Assembly: GCA_036732005.1 (NCBI GenBank)
Contig: DAINDF010000010.1
Span: 62,001 to 126,000 of the forward strand
Direction: 5' to 3'
Source of the DNA: UBA1926 sp036732005
GTDB taxonomy: Bacteria > Planctomycetota > Phycisphaerae > Phycisphaerales > UBA1924
Length of the DNA: 64,000 nt
A program made the translations under genes and the position numbers. Below the pieces are notes generated by a model, which worked only from the letters and a program-made list of their open reading frames with translations, was not told the origin of the DNA and searched no databases. The number at the start of each line of letters is the position of its first letter. Within the stretch, counting starts at the first letter, position 1. Positions 27,347 through 36,303 of this stretch are shown here, piece after piece.

Positions 27347-28057
27347 GTGATCGAGTCCAAAGTAAACCGCCAGTACAGCAATGCAGTTAGTATTTCAGTC
27401 GACGAACTGAAATGGCTCTCTAGCCGGGTTGCGGAGCTGTGCCCATTCAAGAGCTTCAACGCAAGATACCAATCAGGTCTCCAACACACCTATGACAGCC
27501 TCACAGATCTTGAATCCCTTGATAACTCTGCCGAGGATCCAATTCTAGAGATTGAGCTCCAATTTGGCTCCGACGGGTCGGATCACGGATACACCTACGT
27601 CAGCATTGCCTTCAACAAGGAGTATGACTGGGTCGCCGTTCGGGGGCAGGGCGCCCCACCAGCGATCGAGCTGTTTGCCCGGCAGGCCAAGAGTCTAGTT
27701 GAGAAAACCGAGACGTGGTACTCTCCTGCCGCACGGTTTTTTGGCGGGAGGTACCTGTGGATAATGCCGAGCAGCTTCATCGGCTTCATTCTCTTATGGG
27801 TATTTTCCGGCGGCCTCTATGAGTACTTTGTTTCGGGAAGCCCGCTGGCTTCGTGGTTAAGGCTGTGTGGCGTGACCAGTTTCTTCCTCCTGTCAGCTTC
27901 GGCTGCCTCCGGGTTCCTCAAGGAGCTCTTTCCTCGCATTGAGCTCCGAGTTGGTGAGAATCTGTCCGCCGCCAGAAACCGAGAGACTATCCGCACGGTT
28001 GTAGTAGTTGCGTTTGCGGTGAGTTTGGCAGCGGGAATAGTATTGTCATGGATCTAG
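27347..28057 (+). CDS. Hypothetical membrane protein of foreign composition
   Basis: 236 residues from GTG 27347, with GGAG eight bases upstream. The N-terminal 140 residues are soluble with no recognised domain. Two membrane segments follow (WIMPSSFIGFILLWVFSGG and VTSFFLLSASAASGF). A third near the C-terminus reads TVVVVAFAVSLAAGIVLSW. Base composition is clearly more AT-rich than the neighbours, codons such as TTT, AAT and ATA are used freely, and ACGT occurs twice. All this points to recent transfer. It follows the icd fragment directly. Function unknown. Confidence 0.65.
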   Translation: MIESKVNRQYSNAVSISVDELKWLSSRVAELCPFKSFNARYQSGLQHTYDSLTDLESLDNSAEDPILEIELQFGSDGSDHGYTYVSIAFNKEYDWVAVRGQGAPPAIELFARQAKSLVEKTETWYSPAARFFGGRYLWIMPSSFIGFILLWVFSGGLYEYFVSGSPLASWLRLCGVTSFFLLSASAASGFLKELFPRIELRVGENLSAARNRETIRTVVVVAFAVSLAAGIVLSWI

Positions 28058-28474
28058 TGCCTGATGCGCGCGACCTAGGTGCGGGGTGCCCGCCTCCCGC
28101 CTGCCGGGACCGTTGACGCTCGCCGACCGCGGTCGTCTCGAGGGCAGCCGCCCCCCTTCCAGCGGTTGATCGCCCGCGGCGCCCCCGGCTGCTTGATCGC
28201 GCGCAGAATCGCGGGCACACGAACCGCCCTCAGGACAACGATCCGAGGCACATGCTCCGGCATCGCCACCCATGCCAGCGACAGGAAGCCGCGACGCTCC
28301 AGCGCGGCGCCCCGATTCACGGCCGCCGTCACCCGGAAGCCGGATCCCCCCCAGACCATTGCACCCCCCGATCCCTTTCAATACACTGCCGTTTCGTGTC
28401 TGCCGGGTTCCGGCGTCGATCGGCATCGAGTGGGGTCACTCGGGCTGAGGAGATCTGAGAAAGGGCAAGCCGTC
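28058..28474. other. Intergenic stretch before the subtilase gene
   Basis: About 415 GC-rich bases. A leftward frame of 94 codons (28075-28359) is open but has no ribosome binding site or known domain and reads as Arg/Pro-rich noise. The promoter of the subtilase gene should be in its right half; no clear elements are seen. Confidence 0.35.
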
Positions 28475-30256
28475 ATGGATAGGTCGCCGCGCAAGGCCGT
28501 CGCCTCGCTGGTTGTGTCTCTCGCCCTCGCCCCCGCCTCGGCCCAGTACATCGACGCCGATGTGCATCGCCTCTTCGCTCCCGGCGCGGCCTTGGTGAAC
28601 CACGCCGTCGCCGCGGCCCCGTATTTCGCCGAGCGGATCGACCTGGGCGCGCTGCCCACGATGATCGCGGTCTACGCCGACCCGGGCGTGCGGAACCCGG
28701 CGAACCTGGGCGCGGCGCTCCGCGACGCGGGCCTGGGCGGGGCGATGATCCACGCGAGCACGGTCCCGGGCTGGTCGTACATCATGCTCCCCCGGGACGG
28801 GGGCACACTCGCCTCGGCCGAGCTCGCCGTGGCCCGCCTCGCCGCCCGGGCCGACCTCGACACGGCGTCGCTTGTCTACCTCGGTCAGGGCGGCCTGCCG
28901 GAGATCCCGACGCGTGACCTGCTCATCCAGTTTGCGGAAGGCACGACCGCGGCGGAGCAGGGCGCGCTCCTCGCCGCGCACGGCGCCGTGATCATCGAGC
29001 GTGACGCGGCCGGCACCGCCGGGCTTCTCCGCGCCCGGACGAGCCTCAAGACCGGCGAGGCGATCCTCGACGCCGCCCTCGCGCTCAACGATCATCCCGC
29101 GGTCGAATGGGCCCAGTCCGACCGGATCTTCTGGGCCCGGCGCATGGGCGGGCCGCCGAACGACCCGATGTTCGCCCAGCAGTGGGCCCTGGAGCAGGCG
29201 AGCGACGAGGACATGGACGCCCTGACCGCATGGGCCATCACCGCGGGCGACGCCTCGATCCGCGTCGCCGTGCTCGACAGCGGCACGCAGCAGAACCACC
29301 CCGACCTCAGCCTGGTGCCCGGCATGACCTTCACCGGCTCGAGCACGGGCGGCAACCCGGGCAACGCCTGCGACAACCACGGCACCGCCGTCGCGGGTTG
29401 CATCGCCGCGACCATGAACAACGGCATCGGCGTCGTCGGCATCGCCCCCGGGGCACGCGTGCAAGCCGGCAAAATCTTCAACGAGATCGACTTCCTCGGC
29501 ATCTTCTGCCTCCCCTTCCTCGAGTCGCAGGATTCCTGGACCGTCGCCGGCATCAACTGGGCCGCCAGCAGCGGCGCCCGCGTCACCAACTCTTCCTGGG
29601 GAGGCGGCTCGCCCTCCGCCGCGATCACCGACGCCTTCAACGCCACCCGCGCCCAAGGCGTCCTCCACATCGCCGCCGCGGGGAACGACGGGACCGCCAC
29701 CATCGGCTTCCCGGCCAACCTCTCGTCCGTCAACGCCGTGGTCGCCGTCGACAGCACCGGCAACCGCGCGAGCTTCAGCACCTACGGACCCGGCGCGTTC
29801 ATCAGCGCGCCCGGCGCCGCCATTCTCACCACCGACCGCACCGGCGCCGACGGGTACGGCACCTCGGACCACACCACCATCGACGGCACAAGCTTCGCCT
29901 CGCCCTACACCGCCGGCGTCGCCGCGCTCGTCCTCTCCGCCAACCCCGGGCTCACCCCCGAGCAAGTCGAGGACATCCTCGCCGCCACCGCCGTCAACAA
30001 GGGCGCGGCCGGCTACGACACCGGGTACGGGTGGGGCTTCATCAACGCGGGCGCGGCCGTGGCCGCCGCCGGCGGGAACGACTGCCCCGCCGACCTCGCC
30101 GAGCCATTCGGCGTGCTCGACCTCGCGGATGTCCAGGCCTTCATCGCCGCGTTTACGAACGCGGACCTTCTGGCCGATCTCGCTCCGCCCTCGGGTGTGC
30201 TCGACCTTGCCGATGTTCAGGCCTTCATCGCCTCGTTCGCATCCGGGTGCCCATGA
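28475..30256 (+). CDS. Secreted subtilisin-like serine protease with dockerin-like tail
   Basis: 593 residues from ATG 28475. A signal peptide ends near residue 24 (SLALAPASAQ). A propeptide-like region runs to about 235. The S8 catalytic domain carries Asp268 (VAVLDSGTQQNHPDL), His302 (NHGTAVAGC) and Ser473 (GTSFASPYTAG), so the triad is complete. Residues 540-593 contain two copies of GVLDLADVQAFIA, each after an acidic loop and framed by Cys (CPADLAEP and ASGCP). This dockerin-like tail is common in Phycisphaerae secreted enzymes and may attach the enzyme to the cell surface (inference). Confidence 0.93.
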   Translation: MDRSPRKAVASLVVSLALAPASAQYIDADVHRLFAPGAALVNHAVAAAPYFAERIDLGALPTMIAVYADPGVRNPANLGAALRDAGLGGAMIHASTVPGWSYIMLPRDGGTLASAELAVARLAARADLDTASLVYLGQGGLPEIPTRDLLIQFAEGTTAAEQGALLAAHGAVIIERDAAGTAGLLRARTSLKTGEAILDAALALNDHPAVEWAQSDRIFWARRMGGPPNDPMFAQQWALEQASDEDMDALTAWAITAGDASIRVAVLDSGTQQNHPDLSLVPGMTFTGSSTGGNPGNACDNHGTAVAGCIAATMNNGIGVVGIAPGARVQAGKIFNEIDFLGIFCLPFLESQDSWTVAGINWAASSGARVTNSSWGGGSPSAAITDAFNATRAQGVLHIAAAGNDGTATIGFPANLSSVNAVVAVDSTGNRASFSTYGPGAFISAPGAAILTTDRTGADGYGTSDHTTIDGTSFASPYTAGVAALVLSANPGLTPEQVEDILAATAVNKGAAGYDTGYGWGFINAGAAVAAAGGNDCPADLAEPFGVLDLADVQAFIAAFTNADLLADLAPPSGVLDLADVQAFIASFASGCP

Positions 30257-30353
30257 TCGAAGCGACGCCGCCGGCCGCGCGGCCTAGCCGCTCGGGCATG
30301 GTCCAATTGCTGGACTCCCCGATGAGCCCCGCGACCGATAACGGAGCAAGTCG

Positions 30354-30881
30354 ATGCACCCCACCCGGACCTACCACTACCTCGTCAAGTCCCGCGCCAT
30401 GCTCTTCGCCTGGATCCGCCCCCTCTCGCCCGAGCAGTACGCCTCCACCCCCCCCGTCGGCCTCGGCTCCCTCGCCCGGACCCTCCACCACACCATGGCC
30501 GCCGAGTGGCTCTACATGCAACGCATCAACGGCCGCACCGAGCCCCTCGGCCCCCTCGACCCGGAGCACGACCCCGAGCCCGCCGACCCCCTCCCCTTCC
30601 CCGCCCTCGAATCGACCTGGACCGAGCAGGCGTCCCAGACCGGCACCGATCTTGCCGCCCTACTCGAAGCCCGCGTCGATTGGCACGAGCCCCTCACCTA
30701 CCGCACCGTCCTGAAGTCCGGCCCGGCGACCTACGACGCCAGCCGGTCGGACATGTTCACCCAGCTCGCCCTCCACGAGGTCCACCACCGAGCCCAGGCC
30801 CTGAACATGCTCCGCCGCCTCGGCGTCGAGACCGGCGAACTCGACTTCAACTCCCTCATGTTCCTGCCCGGGCACCCGTAG
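30354..30881 (+). CDS. DinB-like metal-binding four-helix protein
   Basis: 175 residues from ATG 30354 (ACGGAG upstream). The DinB/YfiT pattern is visible: an early His in LARTLHHTMAAEWLY and a late pair in LALHEVHHRAQALNMLRRLG, which together form the usual three-His metal site. The ending ELDFNSLMFLPG is typical. The family includes thiol-dependent transferases and stress proteins; the substrate is unknown. A second, unrelated DinB-like protein lies at 47404. Confidence 0.85.
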   Translation: MHPTRTYHYLVKSRAMLFAWIRPLSPEQYASTPPVGLGSLARTLHHTMAAEWLYMQRINGRTEPLGPLDPEHDPEPADPLPFPALESTWTEQASQTGTDLAALLEARVDWHEPLTYRTVLKSGPATYDASRSDMFTQLALHEVHHRAQALNMLRRLGVETGELDFNSLMFLPGHP

Positions 30882-31051
30882 CCCCCGCGCCCACCCCGAC
30901 TTTGATCACCTAATTCGGTGGTCACACTCACCGGGCGGGGTACATTGCCACCGGTCGATCGGGGATTTCGTCATCCTGGCCGGGTTGCGCACGGGTCTCG
31001 ACCGCCCGCGGCCCCCGCCCGCTGCTCACCGCATATCACGAGGCCGTTCCC

Positions 31052-31951
31052 ATGTTCAACGCCGCCCGCGCCGCCGCAGTCGCCGCCGCCATCCTCCCTG
31101 CCCTGTCGGCCTCCGCCGGCGTCGCCTACGCGCTCCGCGAACGCGACCAGTTCCGCACCGACCTGATCATGCTCAACACCGCCGACATCGCCGGCACCGC
31201 CACGCTCGTCGGGGCCACGGGAGTCACCGGGACCCGCCTCTCCGGCCTCGCCTACGCCCGCGGCTCGCTCTTCGCCTACGGCGAGAACCAGACCGTCGCC
31301 AACGGCCAGGGCGGCCTCTACCGCGTCGACGCCAAGACCGGCGCCGCAACATGGATCGGCGGCTCCGACCTCAACGGCTATGTCGTCCGCGACCTCGCCT
31401 ACAACCCCGCCGACGGGCTCCTCTACGGCCTCGCCGTCATCACCGGCAACACCTCCAACTACGCCAACATGATCACCATCGACACCGACACCGGCCTTAT
31501 CACCAGCCGGCGCGAGATCTGGGGCACCGTCAACATCCAGATGACCGCCCTCGCCGCGACCTCCGACGGCACCCTCTACGGCGTCGACAACACCCAGGAC
31601 GCCCTCTACGCCATGACCCTCAACAACCTCAACCGCTTCCAGGCCGCACGCATCGGCAACAACCTCGGCGGCAACTCGATCACCAGCGACCAGGGCTTCG
31701 CCATCGACTGGCGAAACGGCGACCAGGCCGTCCTCGCCGCCAACGGCTCGACCAACGGCTTCAACAACCTCCGCTCGGTCAACCTCCTCACCGGAGGCTC
31801 GAGCGTGCTCGGGCAACTCCCCGCCGCCACCTTCGGCACCCTCACCGACATCACCGACCTGACCTTCATCCCCGCCCCGGGCGCGACCGGCCTGCTGGCC
31901 GCGGCGGGCCTCGCGATGGTCCGCCGGCGTCGGAGAGTCGCGAACCACTAA
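31052..31951 (+). CDS. Secreted PEP-CTERM protein with propeller-like repeats
   Basis: 299 residues. Signal peptide MFNAARAAAVAAAILPALSA. The body shows repeated short strands of the type GLYRVDAKTGAATWIGG, GLLYGLAVITGNTSNYANM and GTLYGVDNTQDALYAMTLN, consistent with a beta-propeller. The C-terminus is a sorting signal: PAPGATGLLAAAGLAMV then RRRRR. An exosortase, not in this window, would process it. Function unknown beyond export. Confidence 0.8.
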   Translation: MFNAARAAAVAAAILPALSASAGVAYALRERDQFRTDLIMLNTADIAGTATLVGATGVTGTRLSGLAYARGSLFAYGENQTVANGQGGLYRVDAKTGAATWIGGSDLNGYVVRDLAYNPADGLLYGLAVITGNTSNYANMITIDTDTGLITSRREIWGTVNIQMTALAATSDGTLYGVDNTQDALYAMTLNNLNRFQAARIGNNLGGNSITSDQGFAIDWRNGDQAVLAANGSTNGFNNLRSVNLLTGGSSVLGQLPAATFGTLTDITDLTFIPAPGATGLLAAAGLAMVRRRRRVANH

Positions 31952-32035
31952 GCGAAGTACGCGACGAGACCCTCAGATCGCATGCTTCATTACCTGAATT
32001 CGGTCAAAGCGAAAAATCAAGCCGGCCGGAGGTCC

Positions 32036-33046
32036 CTATCTGACTTCACTAATCCAGACCTCGCCGGCCCCTGTACTATTTGGCCAAAGATCAAACTCCT
32101 TCGCAACCGCTCGTGTTAGTCGAATTTCCAGTACGGGCCGGCTTCCGGTCCGCTCAAAACCTACGAGGTGCACATCTTCAACAACATTTCCAACCGGGTA
32201 AGATACCAGGCCAAGCCGAATCGAGGCCGGAAATTTCTTGCTGTCGTAGCATCTGAGCCAAGCATATAGATCCAGCGAGTCCCCCTTGTTTTCGACGACA
32301 ATATCATCCCTCGGAACGACCACGATCGCCTGCTTCTCCGAGTGCCGAAGCCTGATTCCACAGGTCGTGTGGTCGCCTTCGAATCTTTCCGCGATCGGAA
32401 CGAGGCTGCACCCCACATGCACTTTCCCTTTCCGACGGATCTCGTCCTTAAAATCCTCCGGATTTATATTCGTTATTGTCTCATATGCAATCGTCATCTC
32501 ATCATAAAAAAGATCTTTTAGAGCATCGGCGAACTCATCATTCCTCATGATTGCATCGTATTCTGGTCTATCCCCCCTCTGGACTGTCTCCCAAACCTCG
32601 GGAGGCAGCTCCTGCTTTAATCTCGGAAGTGTCGAGAATCCGAGAGTCTGCCCCCCCTTGTCCGGGATCGCCTTCACAATCTGCTCGCTAACGGCATCGG
32701 GAACGACCGCGACGCCTTCTTGTGCTCGCTCCTCCGCGACCTCGGTGATGCGATCCAGGATCAGGTCCGGAGGGTACACCAGTTGCGCGATTCCCCTGAG
32801 CATCGCGAACTTAATCGTCGTGTCGACGGTGCCCATGACCAAGAGCCCCGCACAAAACGCGACTACTATCCTGCGGTAACCTCTGAGTTTTCGTTCAAGC
32901 AGTGCCTCGAAGATCTCCTCAGTTGTTGGCTCGTCGGGTTCTTTGGCCTCCTTAGCAACATGCCCAGAGCGAGTGGCCATCCCATTGGCTTTTTTCGGTT
33001 CGGCTTGGCGAACTTGCTGTACAGCGTGACGCTTCTGCTTGGCCAT
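32036..33046 (-). CDS. Hypothetical protein with one membrane segment
   Basis: 336 residues from ATG 33046. A basic, charged N-terminus of 55 residues is followed by one membrane segment (RIVVAFCAGLLVMGTVDT) and a long soluble part of about 260 residues with no recognised domain. The composition is more AT-rich than the flanks, as seen in AAA/ATA-rich stretches between 32300 and 32560. No partner gene shares its direction except the thiolase behind it. It may be an acquired gene. Confidence 0.6.
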   Translation of the reverse strand: MAKQKRHAVQQVRQAEPKKANGMATRSGHVAKEAKEPDEPTTEEIFEALLERKLRGYRRIVVAFCAGLLVMGTVDTTIKFAMLRGIAQLVYPPDLILDRITEVAEERAQEGVAVVPDAVSEQIVKAIPDKGGQTLGFSTLPRLKQELPPEVWETVQRGDRPEYDAIMRNDEFADALKDLFYDEMTIAYETITNINPEDFKDEIRRKGKVHVGCSLVPIAERFEGDHTTCGIRLRHSEKQAIVVVPRDDIVVENKGDSLDLYAWLRCYDSKKFPASIRLGLVSYPVGNVVEDVHLVGFERTGSRPVLEIRLTRAVAKEFDLWPNSTGAGEVWISEVR

Positions 33047-33084
33047 TAAGGAGGCCCTCTGGGTACAACAGAATCAGATCGAGT

Positions 33085-34284
33085 CTAACTCATCTCCACC
33101 ACCATCGCAACCGCGTTCCCGCCGCCCAGGCACAGCGCCGCGACGCCCCGCTTCCCCCCCGTCCGCTTCAACTGATGCACCAGCGTCGTCAGCACGCGTG
33201 CGCCCGAGGCCCCGATCGGGTGCCCCAGCGCGATGCCGCCCCCGGCGATGTTCAGCCGATCCTCCGGAACACCCAGCGACTGGATGTTGCAAAGCACCTG
33301 GGCCGCGAACGCCTCGTTGATCTCGAAAAGGTCAATGTCCTTGACGCCCATCCCCGCCTTCGAGAGCGCCGCTTGGATGCCCGTGATCGGCGCCTCGAAG
33401 ATGTCCTTCGGATCCACGCCGCTCGTCGCGGACGCGACGACCTTCGCGAGCGGCTTGACGCCCAGCGACGCCGCCTTCGCCCCGCTCATCACCAGCACCG
33501 CCGCCGCGCCGTCGGAGATCTGACTCGCGTTCCCCGCGGTCACCGTCCCCTCCTTGTCGAACGCCGGCCGCAGTTTCGAGAGCCCGTCCGCCGTCGAGTC
33601 GGCCCGGATGCCCTCGTCCCGCGACACGCCCCCCTCAGGGCCGGGCGCCTTCCGGTTGCCGACCTGCTCGCCCGTCAGCGGAACCACCTCGGCGTTGAAC
33701 CACCCCTTCTCCCACGCCGCCGCCGCCCGCTGATGGCTCTGGGCCCCGAACCGGTCCTGCTCGCCCCGCGACACATCGTGCTTCCTCGCGATGTGGTCCG
33801 CCGCGTTGCCCATCGGCCAGCACTCGAACGCGCAGGTCAGCCCGTCGTGGGCCATCAGGTCCTTCAACTCGGTCGGGCCGTACTTCACGCCCCCGCGCAC
33901 ATGCGCGAAGTGCGGCGCGGCCGACATGTTCTCGAAGCCGCCCGCGACGATGCACTCCGCCTCGCCCGCCCGGATCGCCGTCGCCGCCTGCATCACCGCC
34001 TGGAGCCCAGACCCGCAGACCTTGTTCACCGTGACGGCCGAAAGCGTCGAGGGAAGTCCAGCATGCAGGCCCGCCTGCCGTGCCGGGTTCTGCCCCAGCC
34101 CGCCCTGCAGCACGCAGCCCATGATGCACTCATCAATATGCCCCTTCGCCTGCGGCACCTCGTCCAGCACGGCCCTGATGGCGATCGCCCCGAGCCGCGG
34201 GCTGGGGACTCCGGCGAGGCCGCCAAGGAATCGGCCGATGGGGGTACGCTTGGCGGCGACGATGACGGGCTGGTTGCTCGACAT
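33085..34284 (-). CDS. Acetyl-CoA C-acetyltransferase (thiolase)
   Basis: 399 residues from ATG 34284. Thiolase II family, usual length. Catalytic Cys90 in VNKVCGSGLQAVMQA, the loop EAFAAQVLCN, the His motif GGGIALGHPIGASGAR and the second Cys in CLGGGNAVAM near the end are all present. It interconverts two acetyl-CoA with acetoacetyl-CoA in fatty acid, ketone or polyester metabolism; the neighbours do not tell which. Divergent from the MscS gene. Confidence 0.95.
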   Translation of the reverse strand: MSSNQPVIVAAKRTPIGRFLGGLAGVPSPRLGAIAIRAVLDEVPQAKGHIDECIMGCVLQGGLGQNPARQAGLHAGLPSTLSAVTVNKVCGSGLQAVMQAATAIRAGEAECIVAGGFENMSAAPHFAHVRGGVKYGPTELKDLMAHDGLTCAFECWPMGNAADHIARKHDVSRGEQDRFGAQSHQRAAAAWEKGWFNAEVVPLTGEQVGNRKAPGPEGGVSRDEGIRADSTADGLSKLRPAFDKEGTVTAGNASQISDGAAAVLVMSGAKAASLGVKPLAKVVASATSGVDPKDIFEAPITGIQAALSKAGMGVKDIDLFEINEAFAAQVLCNIQSLGVPEDRLNIAGGGIALGHPIGASGARVLTTLVHQLKRTGGKRGVAALCLGGGNAVAMVVEMS

Positions 34285-34353
34285 GGCTGTTCTCCGTTGG
34301 TCTCGGCCCGGGTCGCGGGGGCGGACGGGGCCCGAACGAGGGGAGGGTAGGTC

Positions 34354-35457
34354 GTGACCGCGTGGCTTGTGGCAATCCAGGACTCGATGGGCCCCTGGGG
34401 CTTCGCCTGGGCGACCCTCGCCGCCGCCCTCCTGGCATTCACCGCCGCCCAGCGCCTCGCCCACGGCCTGCTGACCCGAGTCGCCCGCCGGGAGAAGGTC
34501 CTGGCGGAGACCGCGTTCCTCAAACGAACCCGTCGGTCGACGCTCGCCCTCGCCTGGGTGCTCGCAGGCCTTGTCACCCAACACCTCTTCCCCCTCGAAC
34601 CCGGGCAACGGGAGGTCGCCCTCCAGGTGCTCCGGGCCCTGCTCGCGGGCTCCCTCACCTGGGTGCTCATCGGCGCGGTGGCCGTCATCGACGACCTGAT
34701 CATGGCCCGTTACGACATCCGCGTGCGCGACAACCTCAAGGCCCGCCGGATGCACACCCGCGCCCGCGTGCTGACGCGTTCCGCGATGCTCGTCATCGCC
34801 GTCGCAGGCGCCGCCACCATGCTCATGTGCTTCCCCGCGATGCGGCAGGTCGGCACGGGCCTGCTCGCCTCGGCGGGCCTCGTGGGCGTCGCCGTCGGCT
34901 TCGCCGCAAAGCCCACGCTCGGGAATCTCATCGCGGGCGTCCAGATCGCGATCACCGAGCCGATCCGCCTGGACGACGCCGTCGTCATCGAAGGGGAATG
35001 GGGCTGGGTCGAGGAGATCACCACCACCTATGTCGTCGTTCGGATCTGGGACGAGCGACGCCTGATCGTGCCCCTCTCCAAGTTCATCGAAGAGCCATTC
35101 CAGAACTGGACCCGCCGTCGCGCGGACATCATCGGCTCGATCGATCTGTTCGTCGATTACACCTGCCCCCTCGACGAGATGCGGGCCGAACTCGACCGGA
35201 TCCTCGAGGACAACCCCTACTGGGACAAACGCATCAAGGTGCTCCAGGTCACCGACGCGACCGAACGCACCATGAAGATCCGAGTCCTCGTCTCCGCCGG
35301 TGATTCCCCCGCCGCGTGGGACCTCCGCTGCGATGTCCGCGAGCGCCTGATCCGCTGGCTCCAACGCGAGCACCCCGCCTGCCTTCCGCGTGTCCGAGAG
35401 ATCCATCACCAGGCCGCCGCGTCCGCAGACGAACGGGCGACGAAGCCCCCGGCGTGA
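34354..35457 (+). CDS. MscS-type mechanosensitive channel
   Basis: 367 residues from GTG 34354, with GGGAGGG upstream. Four to five hydrophobic helices occupy the first 190 residues. The pore helix and beta domain read GVAVGFAAKPTLGNLIAGVQ, then PIRLDDAVVIEGEWGWVEEI, typical of MscS. A cytosolic vestibule follows (FQNWTRRRADIIGSIDL). Such channels release solutes upon osmotic down-shock in the inner membrane. Its stop overlaps the next GTG by four bases. Confidence 0.93.
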   Translation: MTAWLVAIQDSMGPWGFAWATLAAALLAFTAAQRLAHGLLTRVARREKVLAETAFLKRTRRSTLALAWVLAGLVTQHLFPLEPGQREVALQVLRALLAGSLTWVLIGAVAVIDDLIMARYDIRVRDNLKARRMHTRARVLTRSAMLVIAVAGAATMLMCFPAMRQVGTGLLASAGLVGVAVGFAAKPTLGNLIAGVQIAITEPIRLDDAVVIEGEWGWVEEITTTYVVVRIWDERRLIVPLSKFIEEPFQNWTRRRADIIGSIDLFVDYTCPLDEMRAELDRILEDNPYWDKRIKVLQVTDATERTMKIRVLVSAGDSPAAWDLRCDVRERLIRWLQREHPACLPRVREIHHQAAASADERATKPPA

Positions 35458-36251
35458 CGAACGACAATCCCACATCCTCACCGCCCCCGCTGAGCCCGGG
35501 CCGCCGGGCCTGGCGCTGGATCGAGATGGCGGCCCTGTTCTTCGCCGTCCCCGCATTCGTCGCGGCCTTCATCGACCCCCACCAACGCTTCCGCCCCTGG
35601 TTCGAGGCCATCGGGGCCGGCTCGCTCTTCGACGCGGGCCGCGTCGCCGCGCGGGCCCTGATCCCGCTCCTGCTCGTGTTCACCGCGGTGATCGCCATCG
35701 TGCTCTGGCGCGACCCGACCTTCGACAACCGCCGCCTCTGGAACTGGAGCGCCTGCCGACGCGACCTCCCCCGCGTGCTCGGGCTCTTCACCCTCGGGGC
35801 CGGACTCATGCTCGCCGCTGCTTGGGCGCTCGACGCCTTCACCCCCGTCATGGCGTTCACACGCCCAGACGGTCAGCAGGCCTCGGCCTTTCTTCGCCTC
35901 CCGCGCGAAGCGCCCTGGATTCTCCTCCTCATCGCCATCGGCTACCCCTGGCTCAGCGCCTATCCGCAGGAGATCCTCCACAGGGCCTACTTCTTCCACC
36001 GGTACGCCCCGCTCTTCCGACGACCCACGCCCCTCTTCGCCCTCAATGTCATCGCCTTCGCCTGGCTCCACATCCCATTCTGGAGCCTCGAAGCGATCCT
36101 GCTCACCCTCCCCGGCGGCGCCCTCTTCGCGTGGACCTACCTCCGCACGCGCAGCGCCCTCGCCGCGGGCCTCGAGCACGCCCTCTACGGCTGGTGGGCC
36201 TTCTTCACCGGGCTCGGGTGGTTCGTTTTCACCGGCTCGATCGGCCGGTAG
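35454..36251 (+). CDS. CPBP-family intramembrane metalloprotease
   Basis: 265 residues from GTG 35454 (GTGA overlap with the MscS gene). Six or more membrane helices. CPBP/CAAX motif 1 appears as QEILHRAYFFHRY, with Gln in place of the first Glu of the usual EExxxR. Motif 2 is FAWLHIPFW and motif 3 includes the His of LEHALYGWW. The metal ligands Glu, His and His are kept. Bacterial members are linked to bacteriocin immunity or protein processing; the substrate is unknown. Confidence 0.85.
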   Translation: MTNDNPTSSPPPLSPGRRAWRWIEMAALFFAVPAFVAAFIDPHQRFRPWFEAIGAGSLFDAGRVAARALIPLLLVFTAVIAIVLWRDPTFDNRRLWNWSACRRDLPRVLGLFTLGAGLMLAAAWALDAFTPVMAFTRPDGQQASAFLRLPREAPWILLLIAIGYPWLSAYPQEILHRAYFFHRYAPLFRRPTPLFALNVIAFAWLHIPFWSLEAILLTLPGGALFAWTYLRTRSALAAGLEHALYGWWAFFTGLGWFVFTGSIGR

Positions 36252-36303
36252 CCCGCCCTTCGGGACACTATCATCGGGAATTCTCAATCCCCGGAGGCCC
36301 CGC

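Noticed and set aside
28075..28359. Leftward 94-codon gene before the subtilase
   Set aside because: No ribosome binding site, no domain, and Arg/Gly-rich composition expected of random GC-rich DNA.
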